64,000 bases of DNA from Brasenia schreberi (GCA_036023115.1 JAYKKT010000041.1:6064501-6128500), one strand, 5' to 3'. Shown: positions 21,926-36,700, counted from the stretch's first letter. Notes: generated from the letters alone by a model not told the origin. Numbers and translations are program-made.

Positions 21926-22510
21926 TCTAGGAAATGAAATTTGTTATATTATCTTAGTGAGCATGAAAGAAATGCATGATTGATTGATTGATTTTACTCA
22001 TTTTAAGAATTAAATTAGATCTAATCATGTATTCTAGTTTAGTTAATTCACATGACTCAAGTGTGTACTCTGTTATAAATTAATTATAGGCAAGTGAATG
22101 ATGTCATTCACAAAAATCCCGTTGTTCTTGGATTCCTGCATTTGGTTCTTAAGCACCACATGTCTATCATATATCGCGACGATATTTAGCAACAAGAGTT
22201 ACATTTGGCATTTGGTTATTGCACGTTCATCTCGACAAAAAGAACAAATCAGACACTCTTTTTCCCTCATAGGATTCCGGCCTTTGTTTGTGGACTCTCC
22301 TCTCACACCAAATGGTGATAACAATCTTCGACAACGACACTACATAGTGTTCTATCATGGTACAGTTTTTCCAAGGCAGATGTTATCATCGGTTCGTATT
22401 TCCATGTTCTTCCATGTTCGGCATTTCTTTTGATCAATGCTCAATGAATAGTTGTGTTACATATCTTTGCCAACGAAATGAACATTCTCCACTTGCCTTG
22501 TCCTCCAACA

Positions 22511-22559
<49 letters not shown>

Positions 22560-24407
22560 GACACAGGTGATTGTGTGCCTTCATTGGACATTGGATGAGT
22601 ATGATTTCAACGTTGGATTTGTCAGCAAGTAATAAAAGTAGAAAGTTCACCGATAAGCTTTCAACCGCAACATGATGTTCATCCCTGACCTTCATGGGCA
22701 TGCCCAAAGAGCATCACAGGGTTTGTCAACAAATAAAAGTGCATTCGAACATTTAACATCTTAAATCTAGTCCCAGATTTGAAATTTCACCAAGTGTAAA
22801 TATATGTTTCTCAACATTTAAACCAGAATCCTAACTGTCAAAATTTCAACTAAAGGATGGTCTTATGGGCTTTGTTTCCATTTACATCAAAATTTTCTCT
22901 TAAGAAAATTACAACATATTGTAATTAATTTGCAAATCCCTCTCGGCAGACGTAATGATGAACACTATGAACACAATTTGTGACGTACAATTCTCATAGC
23001 ATAGTGCAACATTCGAGATTTTCCTACCTTGGTTTGCATCCTACCCTCGAATCTATATCCAGATTCAACATCATAGTTCTATCAACGGCAGTCTGTTTTT
23101 CACATGTAAGAATTCACAGTGATTTCTAGCAGCTATCCCACCGTGGATGTTATATAACCTGACCATATGTCGCAACAAAATATATAGCATTGATAAGAAC
23201 CTAGTCAGCTTGGTGTGCGGGGTGCTGGGTTGTAGGTTCTGTTTAGTGCTAGGGGGGTGTAACCCATCGAAGGTGGATCTATGGGGGGATCTTGGAAGAA
23301 AATAAGCTGGCTTGGCTCAAGCAGTTCTGGAAGTGACGGTGGAAAGTTCTTCGGTATGGGCTGCCTGATTGATGACAGAGACTGCAGAAAGGCAAAATTG
23401 TAGGAATTGGTTGTTGAATCAAGTGAGAACATGGTTGGCAAAGGGTCGGCTTATCAAGCTGAATCACATTCATCGGGAAGGGAAGGTCTGCGTAGAACTG
23501 TTTGCCTCACTGAGCCTGAACAAGAGGTAGGTCTCAAGTTGCTGGAAGAAGCACCACTAAAGATAAAACAGAGCTTCTTGAGGATAAAGTGAAAAAGCTG
23601 TATACCTCCCCAGTGATTGCCTGAGGAAGTGCTCAGATGGCTTGCGTAAATACCCCGTTGTTATCACCAAAGAAAGGGTACCTAATCAGCTTTTAGGCTA
23701 ACCATTACGCATGAATAGACACCTTTAATGCCCTTGTTGTTTCCCATGTTTTAAGACTTTGGTGGCGATTATTTATTTATTTATGTATATATATTATTTA
23801 TTTATGCAAATATATGTTATTATTTTGATCTATAAAGAGAACACTCACTCACGCCATGGCTACAACGTTCAACTTTCCATCATCAGCCAAGTAAACTTGG
23901 CCTTTGCCTCCATAAAGTCGGAGAGTTAAATGCATAGTGAACAGCTGTGCGGCTCGGCCCAGCATAAATTTCCACGCACATTTCCATTAACGCCTTCCTA
24001 TGTGGTCAAAATCACTTATCCCCATGCAACTACGATTCCTTCCCTTCGGTCATGATATGCGGCCCACTCATTGAGAAATACCAGACGCAAGGGATAGTTG
24101 TTCAAATACTACAACTGACCATATAATGGAATCCATACAAAACATACTATATTTTGGTAAAATACGAGAACGAAGCCAACCTAGGAAAAATTTCCTTATA
24201 GAGGAATAAATTCTGACAGGTAAAATACGAGAACGGCTGGCCTGGCTTCCAACATCTTATTCTAACAAGCCATGGTGCTTTTAGGGCAGACAACCAAAAT
24301 CTTCAGAAAAGATTACCCTCCAGATTCCTTAAACAGTGATAATAGAAGGGAATTTTCAACAGTAAGAAAATTAAAAAAGGCAATGCCTTACAAACCATGT
24401 TTGGCAA
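21926..24407. other. Intergenic stretch downstream of the carbonic-anhydrase-like gene
   Basis: No gene recognised. Contents: a microsatellite at 22510-22559, an AT-rich TTATTTATTTA run at 23768-23806, and short open frames on both strands at 23205-23592 with no family resemblance. The host gene ends at 24408 on the minus strand, so its 3' UTR should lie in the right part (below 24408). Confidence 0.6.
22510..22559. repeat. Compound (CT)n(CA)n(TA)n microsatellite
   Basis: CTCTCTCTCTCTCT, then an ACACAC run, then ATATATATATATATATG without interruption. Confidence 0.97.
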
Positions 24408-24784
24408 TCACAACAAAATTCCGAGCGACTTTTTCATCTTCTCCACCTCCAAGTAGACAGTAGGGTAGGGCAGGAACTCAGAGAAATGGCTCCTGCTCAA
24501 GTCATTGATCGCCACTGCAAGCTTGGGGATATCCAGGATCTCATCATGTGACAGAGGCCGAACAAACCTAGCTGGGTTTCCAGCCCAAAGTTCACCAGTT
24601 GGAATCCGCCTACCAGGGGGAACCACCGATCCAGCCTCCAGTATTGAGTGGGTCTCTACCAGTGAGCCTTCCATAAGAACAGAGTGCTGGCCGATGATAC
24701 ACTCAGGCTCGATCGTGCAGGACCTTAGAAGAGTATAAGCACCGATTGTCACAAATCTCTCAATGTTTGTGTCAGCAGGAAGCC
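24408..24784 (-). CDS. GAMMACAL: Exon 2 of the gamma-CA-like gene
   Basis: 377 nt ending in TGA at 24408-24410. The acceptor is CATTTCAG|GG at 24785/24784. Encodes the rest of the beta-helix ([30 protein letters not shown]) and the C-terminal helix ([22 protein letters not shown]). No stop or frame change, so the gene looks functional. Confidence 0.95.
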
Positions 24785-27700
24785 CTGAAATGCACAAAAG
24801 CAAGCAGCCAGATTCAACGGTCAGAGTAGAATGTAAGTACCAAAACACACACAAACACACAGAGAAATGCTTAGATTGAGAAAGCCCATGATGTAAATAA
24901 AGCCAAGTTTATCTTGTAAACAGCTGCGTACAGTAGATTTTGAAGAATTGATACAAAAACATCCAGTATTGATTGTCGTTTGTTCGGACACCTACAAGGA
25001 TCAACATTCATTAAGAAAAGATTATCAAATGCCCATTTATGCCGTGTTCTGCAAGCTCAGTACACCAGAAGACGTAAGAATGGTTTGTCTAATCCCCTGG
25101 ATAAGGTAATCAATATTACCAACTGTTCATTTTTATCCAAGAACATGAGTCTATGACCATGCACGCTGGCAAAAAATCAGTCTCCTGACAGGCCTCCCCA
25201 CAAAGTTCAGTGTCAAACTAGCAATTGCATATTAGATATCCAAAGTCATTTGCCAGTGCTTAGGCAAAAGCCACAAAAAAGACTTAACGAACTCTTGGCT
25301 CAATCCACATTGGTACCGCTTGGAATTCTGAAGCTAACATAAGACATTGGTTTTGGCCAAAGGAGGGTTCACTTGTCGCACTCCAGTGAGATTGAATCAC
25401 TCCCTCCACTAAATTTCTACTATGATCGAAGTAACCATACCTTAGTTGACAAGATTAGTCAACCTAGTTGGGAGAAAATAAGAGAAAAGTATATCATATA
25501 TTGGATTTTTTTAATAAGAAACCCATGATACTGAATGAAGACGAACATTGCAAGGAATAAAGTCACAAAAAATGACAGCAATGTCACGGGTTTCAATGAA
25601 GAGATGGATGCCTACCTGCGGAAAACCCGACCTATGTCACGTGAGTGCCGAGTGCACAGACACAACAATTCATAAATCATAAGGTCTGGAGTTGTGGAAC
25701 ACTGAGCCTATGCCACATGGGTAAGGGTGCATAGGAAACAAATTAACATATCACAACCTGTGGACACACAACCGGATACATGTTTATTACAATAAATATA
25801 TAATACTGATTTCTTCTAAATGCAAATTGTACATTGTATGATGGTGACAAGGCGTCTGCACAATGGACTCAAAACATCAGTGTGAACCTTTCACTATGAT
25901 AACGAATTTTCACTACATGTTGTACCAGCATCTCTCTCCTCTCTCTATATAAGATGGAGATCGAAGAGAGAGTGGAGAGAAAGGTTCAGACAATATTTTT
26001 GTTTTTCACTTTTAATACATAGGATGAAAATTGTGTTTGACATGATTGACTGTTGTACAGCCGTGGCAAACATGAGGTAGACATCAATGTCGTGTCAGAC
26101 TCAAGTCAACACCACAGCTGTATGTACAGAGCGGCCATAAGAGATGGAAGAAGAGCACACACAAAGGCAACCTACGTTTTTCAGACCGAAGTAAATCCAG
26201 ACTCGTGTCCCTTATAAAGCTTCTTCAGATCAAACTAAATCCAAACAAATTCCTAGTAGGACTGGTGCAATAAATGATAAAAAATCACGGAAGTATTTAG
26301 AGAAACTATATCCAGGAGATGACCAACAACAAAGTTGTCAAGTAGTAGCACATAAGCTGATATTGGAAAATTAGCAGATATCTTGCAATGTACCAAGAAT
26401 CGTGATAGCTATGAATGCAAAGTTATACTTCCATTATCGAGATAGGGTCACACAGTCCATGCATAAGGCATGGGTCGGTGTCTAACTACTCATGCTGTTT
26501 CTCCCAACCCCTAGCAAATATGGAAGCCGTTTATGATGATAATACTTTATTGAGCTCCCAAAAAAAAACATTCAAAAATCCTAACGATCCTTTTATCAAC
26601 TTTTGTCATATTAAAGAAGGTTGGAGTACAGTTCATCAGCCTACTCGTACGTGTAATGAAGTTGATGCTTCAATGTAGCAGAGGAAGATCGATAAATATC
26701 ACTCAGAAAAGTCGATCACAAAGCCTTAGAAAAATGCTATAAAACATATGCAACAAAGATATAATAAAGTCCGACTAGCCAGGGCCTGTAAACACCCCCT
26801 CCTCAAACTGACAACTGCATGACCTAAAGTTTGTCAATCAAAAACTGAAATCGATGAGCAAGTAATAACTTGGTGAATACATCTGCAAGCTCATACAAAT
26901 TGTAATACTAAATTGTCTTTTAGATGTTTCTCACGAACGTAATGACAGTCCATCTCGATATACTTTGTACGCTCATGAAAGGTGTGATTGTTGGCTATAT
27001 ACATAACATTTTTGTTACCGCAATATATGATTGGAGGAGCTTCCAATTGTATGCCCAAATCCTGAAGTACTCATCGCAACCAAGTTAATTCGGTGATTGT
27101 GTTGGTCATTGCACAGTACTCAGCTTCGATGAAGGAAATAGATTCATTTTGCTATTTTTTGCATTTTTATGAGATGAGAGAGTCACCAAGAAAAATGTCG
27201 TAATCGGTGGTAGAGTGTTTGTCATTTATCACCACCCCATTCAGCATTAATATATGCGATCAACTGAGATAAAGAAGAAGATGATAGAAATACTCCCTTG
27301 ATTGAGGTTTGTTGAATATAATGAACAATCATCCTAACACTATTGATATGCACTGAGGTAAGTGCATGTTGAAACTGATTTACACTATGAACGGCATGAG
27401 CAATATCTAGCCGTGTTATGGCAAGATAAGTGAGTGCACCAACTATCTATCTGTAAAGTGTGGGATCACTCAAAAGTTCGCCATCAATTAGGCGCATCTT
27501 CTAATTGATTACCTTAGGTGTCTTAACAACTTTGTCATCTGCAATTTCTGATCTAAGGACAGTATCATCAGTAAACCTAGTTTATGATAAAAAAAGCCTT
27601 TATCATAATGAGTTACCTCCATACTAAGAAAATAAGAAAGTTGGTTAAGATCCTTTGTTTCAAATATTTTACCATGTTCTTGCTTGATTTGCAGGATGGT

Positions 27701-30700
27701 TTCTTCATAATCTATTCCTTCTTCTTGATTATAACCTTTAGCAACTAATCTAGCTTTGTTTCTAGTTATTAAACCATTTTCATCAAGTTTGTTTCTAAAA
27801 ACCCATTTAGTGCCAATTATAGGGTGATTATTAGGTCTAGCAACTAATTCCCAAACTTGATTTCTTTCAAATTGATTTAATTCCTCATGCATAGCTAAGA
27901 TCCAATGTTCATCATCAAAAGCTTCAATTAAATCCTTAGGTTCAATTTGAGAAACAAAAGCTAAGTGATTACAAGCATTTCTAAGAGAATTACGAGTACT
28001 TACACCTTTAGATACATCACCGATAATTTGATCAAGGGAATGATATTTTGAAGTTCGCCATTCTTTGGGAAGTTCCAAAGCTTGTGAATCTTCTTGTCTT
28101 TGTTTATCCTCTTGCTCCTTGATTTCTTTTTTCTTGCTATCCAAATGTGTTTCCGCCAAGACTTCTCGCAACATCATCAATAACAAGATCCTTTCTCGAT
28201 CCATTTGGGTCGCTTTCATCAAATGCAACATGTATAGATTCTTCAATAGTCATAGTTCTTTTATTATATATACGAAAAGCTTTACTATGATTTGAATAAC
28301 CAAGAAATATACCTTCATCGACTTAGCATCAAACTTGCCTAAATTATCTTTTCCATTATTTAAAACAAAATATTTGCATCCAAAAATATATGTGTTGGTC
28401 CCCATATATCCAAGTGTATATGAGTTTTGTTCAAAAAAATAGATGTTACATTTTGCCAAGTACACAATCCTTACAAGAAAAAATTTCCATATTATTTACT
28501 AAGATGTCCTAATCTTTTGTCATAGGAGAGCATCACTAGTCAAGACATAGCATATCCTATGCTATGTAGGTAGTCCATAATATAAAGTTCACCCTTCCTA
28601 TGGTCACAACTCACAACCAATCACCTTCTCCAAAAGGCGACCTTTACAATACATCCTGTGGATGAAAAAGTTATAACACAATTTTTATCCAAGATTTGAG
28701 ATACAGAAAGCAAGTTTAAATTTAATTTTGGAACAAGATTAATTTTAGAAACTTCAAAATTTTTGTTTTGTAAGTCACCAATTTTATTAACACTTAATTG
28801 TGTTACATCCGCAGTATAAAAACATCATAAAGGTTTCTCAACACATGATTTTAAAATGTTTTCATTACAAGTCATATGAAATGAGGCACCAGAATCAAGA
28901 AACCGTACCTTGAACTTGATTAGTTGAAGAAGAGCAAACTGCACCTATTCTTGCTTTGTCTTTCATTTGATCTTCAAGTCTCTTAATTTTTTCTTCCAAT
29001 GGATGCAACAAATAATCTCTTCTCTTACTTCTTCACTTTTCAAATGAGGAGAACGGTAGACCTTTATATTTGCTTCGGGTTTTGATACGGTTAAGGCAGT
29101 GTCTCTTTCAAGTAAAGCTTCGTTCATTCTTGTTTTCGCTATTTGGAGATCGGTAAAAACCTCTTCTTTTGTAGGAAAAGGTTTTCGATGGATAAGAGAT
29201 ATCTTACCCCTTTAAATTCTTTCTGAAAGACTTCTTAGCCCCCAACGGCTAGTGGCCCTGGGGGGGCCCTGACAGCCCGACTAGCCAGGGCCTGTTAGGG
29301 TCAGGCCCGAGCGGCCCATTTTCTAACAGTATGGACATTTACCTTTGTTTTTTATTCCATAGCTAATTGTTTCGTATTAAATTCAGTTGAATAGAATCAT
29401 AGGAATTTCTTGCAAATGAAATCATACTAACTTGCAATTAGGTTCAACGAGCTCGAGATAAAGCTCACAAAGATCTAAGGTGGGATAATGAATTCCCACC
29501 AACCAAGGTCTTGCACTTGTGATCTGGATCTCGAACGAGATAGAGATCATAGTGCTTATTCTTCATGTTCTCGTTTCATTCTTATTTATCCTCTAATATA
29601 ACAAAAAGCCTCAAGTTTGGTGGGCCTATCTGGATCACTTGAATCTCAATCATTTTCATCCAAGAGACATGATATGTGCCTCGTGTTCGTTAAACTCCAA
29701 TATTTTCTAACCCCACTAGTTCCTTTTTGCTACATCCGCCAAAATGTCACACCACTGGCTACCAACCGATCACAACCATCCTATTAGGTTGTTGAATGTC
29801 TAGATTGTAAGAAAAGCCCATGTCAGGAGACATTAATATCTCACTAATTTCCCTGCATAATCGTAGTAACAACCAGATTTATTGGCACCATAGACAGATT
29901 GACTTAATGGCATCAGTGACCATTCCAACCAGATGTAGTGGCACCACAGACAGATTTAGTTAACGTTATTGGTGACCATTCCCTATGCTTTGAAACCATA
30001 CAGAGAATCACCATAGGTATGCTCCTGTCCACCACCACAAAATGCAAGGGAGTAGCTCATGCAGCACTGCACATTGCCTAGGTTTTCCCACTGACCATTA
30101 GCAAGTTCGACCACCATCAATCAACATTCAAAAGCAAGCCATCCAACCGTGGCACCTCAACCTGTTGTTTCCCTCCTCGGACCATGTTGGAATCCATTGC
30201 TAGAAAACCTGCTGAGAAGCTTGCACAATGTTTCCTTTAGTTCTCCTCAATGCAGTCGATTTCACTACCACTAGCCATAGCCGTTGCCTCTTTCAATGCA
30301 TAGCCACCCATCAGATGTGATCGTACATTTCTTCCCTGGGCCAAGCCTAGAGGTGGCAATTTTAGACAAGACTAACCCGACCTCAACATCAGTGTTTATT
30401 ATGTCCAAGGTTAGGCACTGTGGGTTAGGTCCAGGTCACTCAAAAGTAACTCGATAAGAAATCATGTTGGGGCCAGGTGGACCCAAACCCAGCTGGAGAA
30501 TGATTGTAGATAAAAATTTTAGAAATGTAGATTTTGTGTATATATATGTATATATACATATTTATTTATATAAACATAAACATAATACATACACATACAT
30601 ATATAACGTATATTATATATGCACACATATAATATGTATATATAATATACATAATACATACATATATCTGGATATGTATGTGACATGGGGTTGTAGTTGG

Positions 30701-33700
30701 ATCAAACCATTGTAGTCGGATCGACGAGTAGTGCCAGGGTCTTGAAAAGGAGCCAAAAAGATCTGGTGAGATCCAGGTCAACCTAATTTTGAAACAGACC
30801 CAAAGTGACTCGATCCATTCAGCCAATTTGTTGCCCGTTCCCTAATCAGGTATGGCTTATCTGAAGCCATAGCAGACCAAACTAATCCAAGTGGCAGCAA
30901 GTCTAATATGTTTTTCATGTTTATACAGCTAGGGCGTGCTGTCAACTGGCAATATTATTGCCTGCAGGTTACAGTCAATAGGACATGTATATAATGCATA
31001 ATATCAATATTTTTATGAAATATTATATAATAAAAGTTGACAGGACTGCACCTGCAGTCCTTTGCAGCTGATCAATTGTGATTTGATTCCGACAAATAAA
31101 CCAGAGATGTGAGGGAGAGAGAAAAGGAAGGAAAGTACTCTTCGTTAATTTTTAAAAAATGAACAAAATTAAGGGTTCATAGCTGATCATGACCACGTGT
31201 CTCATACCATATCTATGTTGGTGTTCCCATCTCCGGTGTCGAAGCAGATGCTTCACCTCTGTTAACAAGGTTGAGACAAGGCTGCTTAGGGTGCCACCCA
31301 ATGTAATTGTATCATCACGCCTTCTCACTATTTGAGTCTTTTATTACTTAATCTTGAAAATTTTCTATAAGTCCTATTTCACACTAAAAGAATTTTTAAA
31401 GCTTCATCATTTTGAGAGTGGTGATTTTGTGTATGATTCAGTTGTATTTTTACAAGACAAGCCAAAGATATCTGTTGTCTTAAAGGTGTTAGTTAGAGTC
31501 AATTACATCCGATACTTTCATTGATCACAACGAATAAGCCTAAAGGTTAGCATACTGCTTTCAAGAATTGAGCCGCTTCTAATCTCATTTTCCAGGATAC
31601 TGGGTTCTATGTCACACGGGTGCGGATGCGGGATACGACAAATTTCAAAAATTTTGAGTGTGGCGACACGGCTAAGGTATATAATATTATATATTATATA
31701 TAATATTCCAGATACAACAAGTGAGACATCAATTAACATAAGTACATGACAATAGCAACTACACAACTTTATATTAAAGCAAAACACATAAACGGTAAAC
31801 AACTACTAATTTCATCATAATACATAAATCTATCTTCACTATCCGAACCCATTTATCCAAAATGACCCGAACTTCAAAATCGATACCAGATTTTGAAGCG
31901 TGGAATATCCACACAAAAGGAAGCGATTAAGGTCCGCGTTGAGATATTTTTCTACGTTTATCGGCGGAGTTTCATGAGAGATGATGAAAGACAAGATGAA
32001 GGACCATTTTGGAAACTATGGTGAGGCAACTCAAGTGGTCATCATGAGAGATAAGGTAACAAGTCGACTAAGAGACTTCGGTTTCATCGTCTTCACAGAT
32101 TATTCCCTCTTTGATCAGGTTCTCAAGGATAAATACACCATAGACGGCAGAACCATGAGTTACAAAAAAAATTGTTGCAATGCCGCACCGACGCAGTGTC
32201 GGTGTCGTACCCGTGTCGAGGTCGACACTCCACCTCTTAGAAGTGTCTGTTTGACTTAGACTAGGTTTAATCTCTTGGATGTCAATATCTCAAGAAGCCA
32301 TCTCCGAGAAAGACATCTCGACCTCTTGAGATATTAGCACTCGAGACATCGAATCTAGCGTCCTAAAAGAAATACTCGGGATGGCGTCTTCCAATCCCAT
32401 TTGCAAGACAATACTGCTTACCCCGATTAATAACTTCAAGATACAACAAAGACCCTTTAGTTGGTCTTACACAAACTCATTCAAGTCGCAAACAAAATCA
32501 ACACTTTCAAGATGACGAGCCCTACAAATTCTATTACTGCTAGATATGACTTGTGGAAAGTTTTCAGGGGATAAGGGCTTGATGATATAATCCATTGGGT
32601 GGTACCCCTATTAATAATCAATAGACATTGAGTTTATTAGTAAAATACTTATGGTTATCGGTTGTAAACAAAACAAAAATAGTAATCGATTCTTTTATGA
32701 CAATAAAGATCATAAATAATGTTGCTAAAGCAACACCATTGCAACTAAAGTAATGGCCTTTGAGTTGTGTCAAATATTGGTTAAGCAATCTATACATCAA
32801 CCACATCATTGTTGCCTTCAAACACAGAATGAACAGTTCAATAACTTTTTGCCCAACTAAGAACAAAATAAAGTTAATTTTCTTCATAAAGAACCATTAG
32901 TCTTGTTACTTCTCACCATGAACCACTGCCACTAATGGCCACTTCATGGACTTAACGAGTATGGCCATAAGGCATATAAATGCCATCAATAGAATGTCAT
33001 TAGCATCTATTTTAATTCCATGTTATCAATCTTGTTGGTTCCCATGAATGTCTTCTTTAAACCATATAAAGCTTATGCAATTGTGCACTAAGTCTCATCA
33101 TGGCTCTTGTTTGAATGTGAATGATCATAGCCACCTTCACTACACCAAGCCATTGAAAACTCTTAACTAATGAAGAGTATATGGCCATGGTAATACGTAG
33201 CATCGTTAAGGAAAATCACCTTTTATACCCAAAGATATAATCTCTTGTGTTACCGATCACATTTAAAGCCACTTATGTTGAAAGTCACTCATAAATAGTA
33301 GCCTCACCACCCTATCATTGTCTGTCTTTAACGTGTAAACTATGCCACCTATGTTGGCTTCATTGACAAATGAAACTTACACATGTGGTTGTGGTTGGAG
33401 TATAGCAATTTTTCAACTCGGTTTTCTTATTTTTCAATGCCTTCAACAAAAGTAATCTCTTTGTTCACCACCGGCGTCACAATCATCAACCGCGTTTAGA
33501 GTATAAAACATTTTAGAGGTGGTTTTTAGGGGTCAATTTTGATACTTTTTAAAAATCATTGTGAATAATAACCTATTGTAAATGTTCTAAAATTTGATGA
33601 CTGTGAGGAAAAGCCTATAGGTTATCTCTATGAAGCTATGAATAGGGCAAAGGAGGCTACACGTGAGTTACCATGCAGAAAGAAGGATTATCAGCATTTG

Positions 33701-36700
33701 TGGACAAACATTACCAATAGATGAAATCACCAATTACATCAATCAATTCTTATTGAAGTTGAATCCTACTTTTAGGTTAATAAGAATGGTCAATGGAGGC
33801 CTCATTGACAGCATTGACTAATTGGTTCATCATTTGTGTGTAGTAAATGCCATACATTGAGAGTTGGAGATATATGATAATACTCTTCATTTATTGGGCT
33901 CGCCAATAGCTATTGGAAACCATTCTATGATGTATAGCCATAAATTTGAATTTGTGTTTGTCTTACAATTTTATGAATTAAGCTCTTTTTTTCTAACAAA
34001 ACATAACATCATTTTTTTTTAAATGAGTCAGAGTAGGTTTAGCACTCATTATCTACACTAAAACTTTTGTAAGTTTAATTTAAGTTTAACTTTTATGGTT
34101 TTAACTTTATTGTATGGGAACTCTAAAACTTATCTTGAAGCAAAATGGGAATAGAAGAGAACTCCAAAATTTGCACACCCAAATGGAAGATCATTGTAAC
34201 ATGCATACTCGATCTCCACAATGCACCAACTCACCACTCACGAGTGACCACCCTAATCCATAGAGTATCTCCCAACTTTTGAATTAGAAACAAAGTTGAC
34301 ATCACCATGTCAGAGGTTTCTTATAAGGGTGGAATATTCAAAACCGTTCACCCTATGATGGCCATGAGTGTGAGCCTAATAAAAGCCTTCAACTTTGAAG
34401 AGCTATTCAATCTCGTGGAAGCTTAAGCTAGGGCCTAGTTGACGTCCCGCCTAACCTTTCCTAACACTCCATCAAGGTCAAATGGCCCCCACATACAACC
34501 AATTGGTGATGGGAGTACAGAATACCATGAAGCAAGGTATTCTAGTTTGCAATCTTTTCCTATTTATGTTGCCCTACATACACCTTGTGCAATTGAGACC
34601 CGTAGTTGTGGTGTGTCTAAAAAAAAATTGGTACTAGCGGTATGTACCCTTGTGCACACAAAGTGTCGCATACAAGGAAAAGTTTAAATGAGAACACATC
34701 ACAGAAATGATGCCTTTAGAGCATTCTTTTAATGTATGGATGAGACATAGAGCCCCAACATCAAATTGAGCTCAAAGGAACTTTCCCAGGTGTAGCTCCC
34801 CAACAAGGCATGTCATCCTTGATACAACACAAGGAATCTATCAAAAGCCTTCAATTTTTGCCACGTTGGGGTTCTTATATTTCCAAAACATATCATCCAA
34901 TAGAATGATCTACGATTCTTTTAATGCAAAAGGTTCCTTGATTCTCCTTATAGAGTGAATTTCCTCCTTTTGTGCCCCTATTGCTAATGCTCTCATCAAC
35001 CATTTTTCTATCACTCATTTCCATGAAAGCTAATGTGTCAAGTGTCAACCATTGACCTTATGCTTTGTTGCATTGAACCATGGGACTAAGCTGCTAGCAC
35101 TTTGTTGGTTGATCTCTATGATAGCAAGAGAAAAAGAGAAGTAGGAAAAACCACTAAGCTTCTTGTTGCATGATTGGTATAAGAAACAAGGTTTTTGACA
35201 TCACTAGCATGATGATAATGCCCTTGTAATAAGGTTGTGAAATCCAATTTTCTCCTACACAAGACAATTCACCAAGAAGGCATCCTCCATCAACCAGCAT
35301 CTCAAAGAGCTATGCACTGTGCACCTACTCTCATTGAGGAATGCCATACAATGGGTTAGTTTGGCTGTTCCTTCGAGGTATCCAATGCTTGCCACTTTGC
35401 CTCAATGGGGAAGCTCCAATATCCTATAAGTTCTATTGTATGCTTTATCCCACAAGTTAATGAGGGGATTCCACAGTTCCACTCCCGTAGGTTAGAGGTG
35501 CAGGCATCCTTTGCATGATATAGCCGTTTAGAGGATATGTGGTTAGACAATTTTACGATGAACACTACAAATGCATGATCCTGAGAATGTTTTGATGGAT
35601 TCCACTGCCGTAGGTTACAGGTGCAGGCACCCTTTACACGATATAACCGTTTAGAGGATCTGTGGTTAGACAAATTTACGACAAACACTACAAAGGCATG
35701 ATCCAGAGAATGTTTTGATTACTACTTTACCATGGGGTTCCCTGCATGGTTGATTGGCAGCTCAACTGTTTGCCCCACGATGGCGAGTGTCTGAGTCATG
35801 AAATTCCTCAAGTCCAAAGAGCCAATCAGCCTTGCGGATGAGCAAGTTTTGAGTTTACCCAATGCACCTCCTAGCCTTTCCCATCATTCTACGAACGCTA
35901 GAAGGCCCAAGCGCATTGAACTGTTAACCATGTCTCTGTCAATGAAACCTCCAGATGGTAAGTATTGGACTATGAATTGCCTCTATACATGGGCGCTCTC
36001 GCACATACCAAGTACCGTATCCAAGAAGACAACCAAACGGTCATCACACAATGGGTGATAGCCCAAGATGGGCTTTATGACGTCTTTAACGCATTGGTTC
36101 CTTTTAAGAACGGGACGATCTCCGGCTTTCATCGCAGGACAGAACCAATGAGCTCGGCATATAGCCCCCCCCCCCCCCCCCCCCAAGAAAATGCGAGGCT
36201 TTACGAACGCATTTAAATTGCTACTGCGCAATGGAGAAAATTCCCCAATTGAACATGCTCAAATCATAAAACACACAATATCAGCAATTAACCACAGAAA
36301 AACTACGCTAAGATTCCTTCAAACCAAAACGCAGAAAAGCTAACGAGATATGAAAAACCCTACAAATAGCCATAGAGCAACCAAGGAATCTAGAGAGAGG
36401 AAAGGACCGACCAGTGGGCGAAGACCAGGCGGCATGGAGGACGCATCGCTCCTGGACGTTGGAACAGAAGCCGACGGTGATCTTGTTGAGGTCGCCTCGG
36501 AGGACGCAGCCGGGCCAGACGGATGCGCCGTCCTGGACGGCCACCTGTCCAGCGAGAACCACATTGGGTGCCACGTAAGCGTCCACAGCAACCTTCGGGA
36601 GCCACTGACCCAAAGGAATAACTTGTCTCTGCCCTCTGTAATCCCATTTCACGTGCTCGCCGGATGCTGCCCCTTTCCCGGCGGAGATGACCGTAGACAG

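Larger units (their letters stand above)
26770..29332 (-). mobile_element. Ty1/Copia retrotransposon remnant in the intron
   Basis: Minus-strand remnant with both ends recognisable. The 5' LTR begins at about 29332 (TGTTAGAAAATGGGCCGCTC) and a purine-rich tract (GAGGAGGGGGTG, about 26800-26790) precedes a 3' LTR scrap at 26770-26792. Inside are the end of integrase (28250-28465, VFGCKCFV-type motif decayed to [13 protein letters not shown]), the RT start, and a decayed RNase H ([17 protein letters not shown], about 26920-26990). Both LTRs are reduced to short pieces, so the copy is old and dead. Confidence 0.88.
24785..36411 (-). other. 11.6 kb intron loaded with transposon remnants
   Basis: Bounded by a GT donor (36411-36410) and an AG acceptor (24786-24785) on the minus strand. 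It is the only intron between the two halves of the protein. It holds a Copia remnant, a possible hAT MITE, an RRM fragment between TIR-like ends, a hAT transposase scrap, a 123 bp tandem duplication and a 20-base C run. No splice-competent host exon was noticed inside. Confidence 0.9.

Noticed and set aside
23205..23592. Open frames on both strands downstream of the host gene, considered as a possible neighbouring exon.
   Set aside because: No recognisable family, no paired splice signals judged convincing, and length near chance expectation.
26771..29295. A 19 bp direct repeat (CCGACTAGCCAGGGCCTGT) on both sides of the Copia remnant, at first read as a long target-site duplication.
   Set aside because: It lies inside the LTR: the right copy is within the 5' LTR that starts TGTTAGAAAATGG at about 29332, and the left copy follows the polypurine tract. 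The two are matching LTR pieces.
35798..36216. Plus-strand frames near the intron start, considered as a gene fragment.
   Set aside because: No family resemblance found, and one frame runs through the C20 tract.
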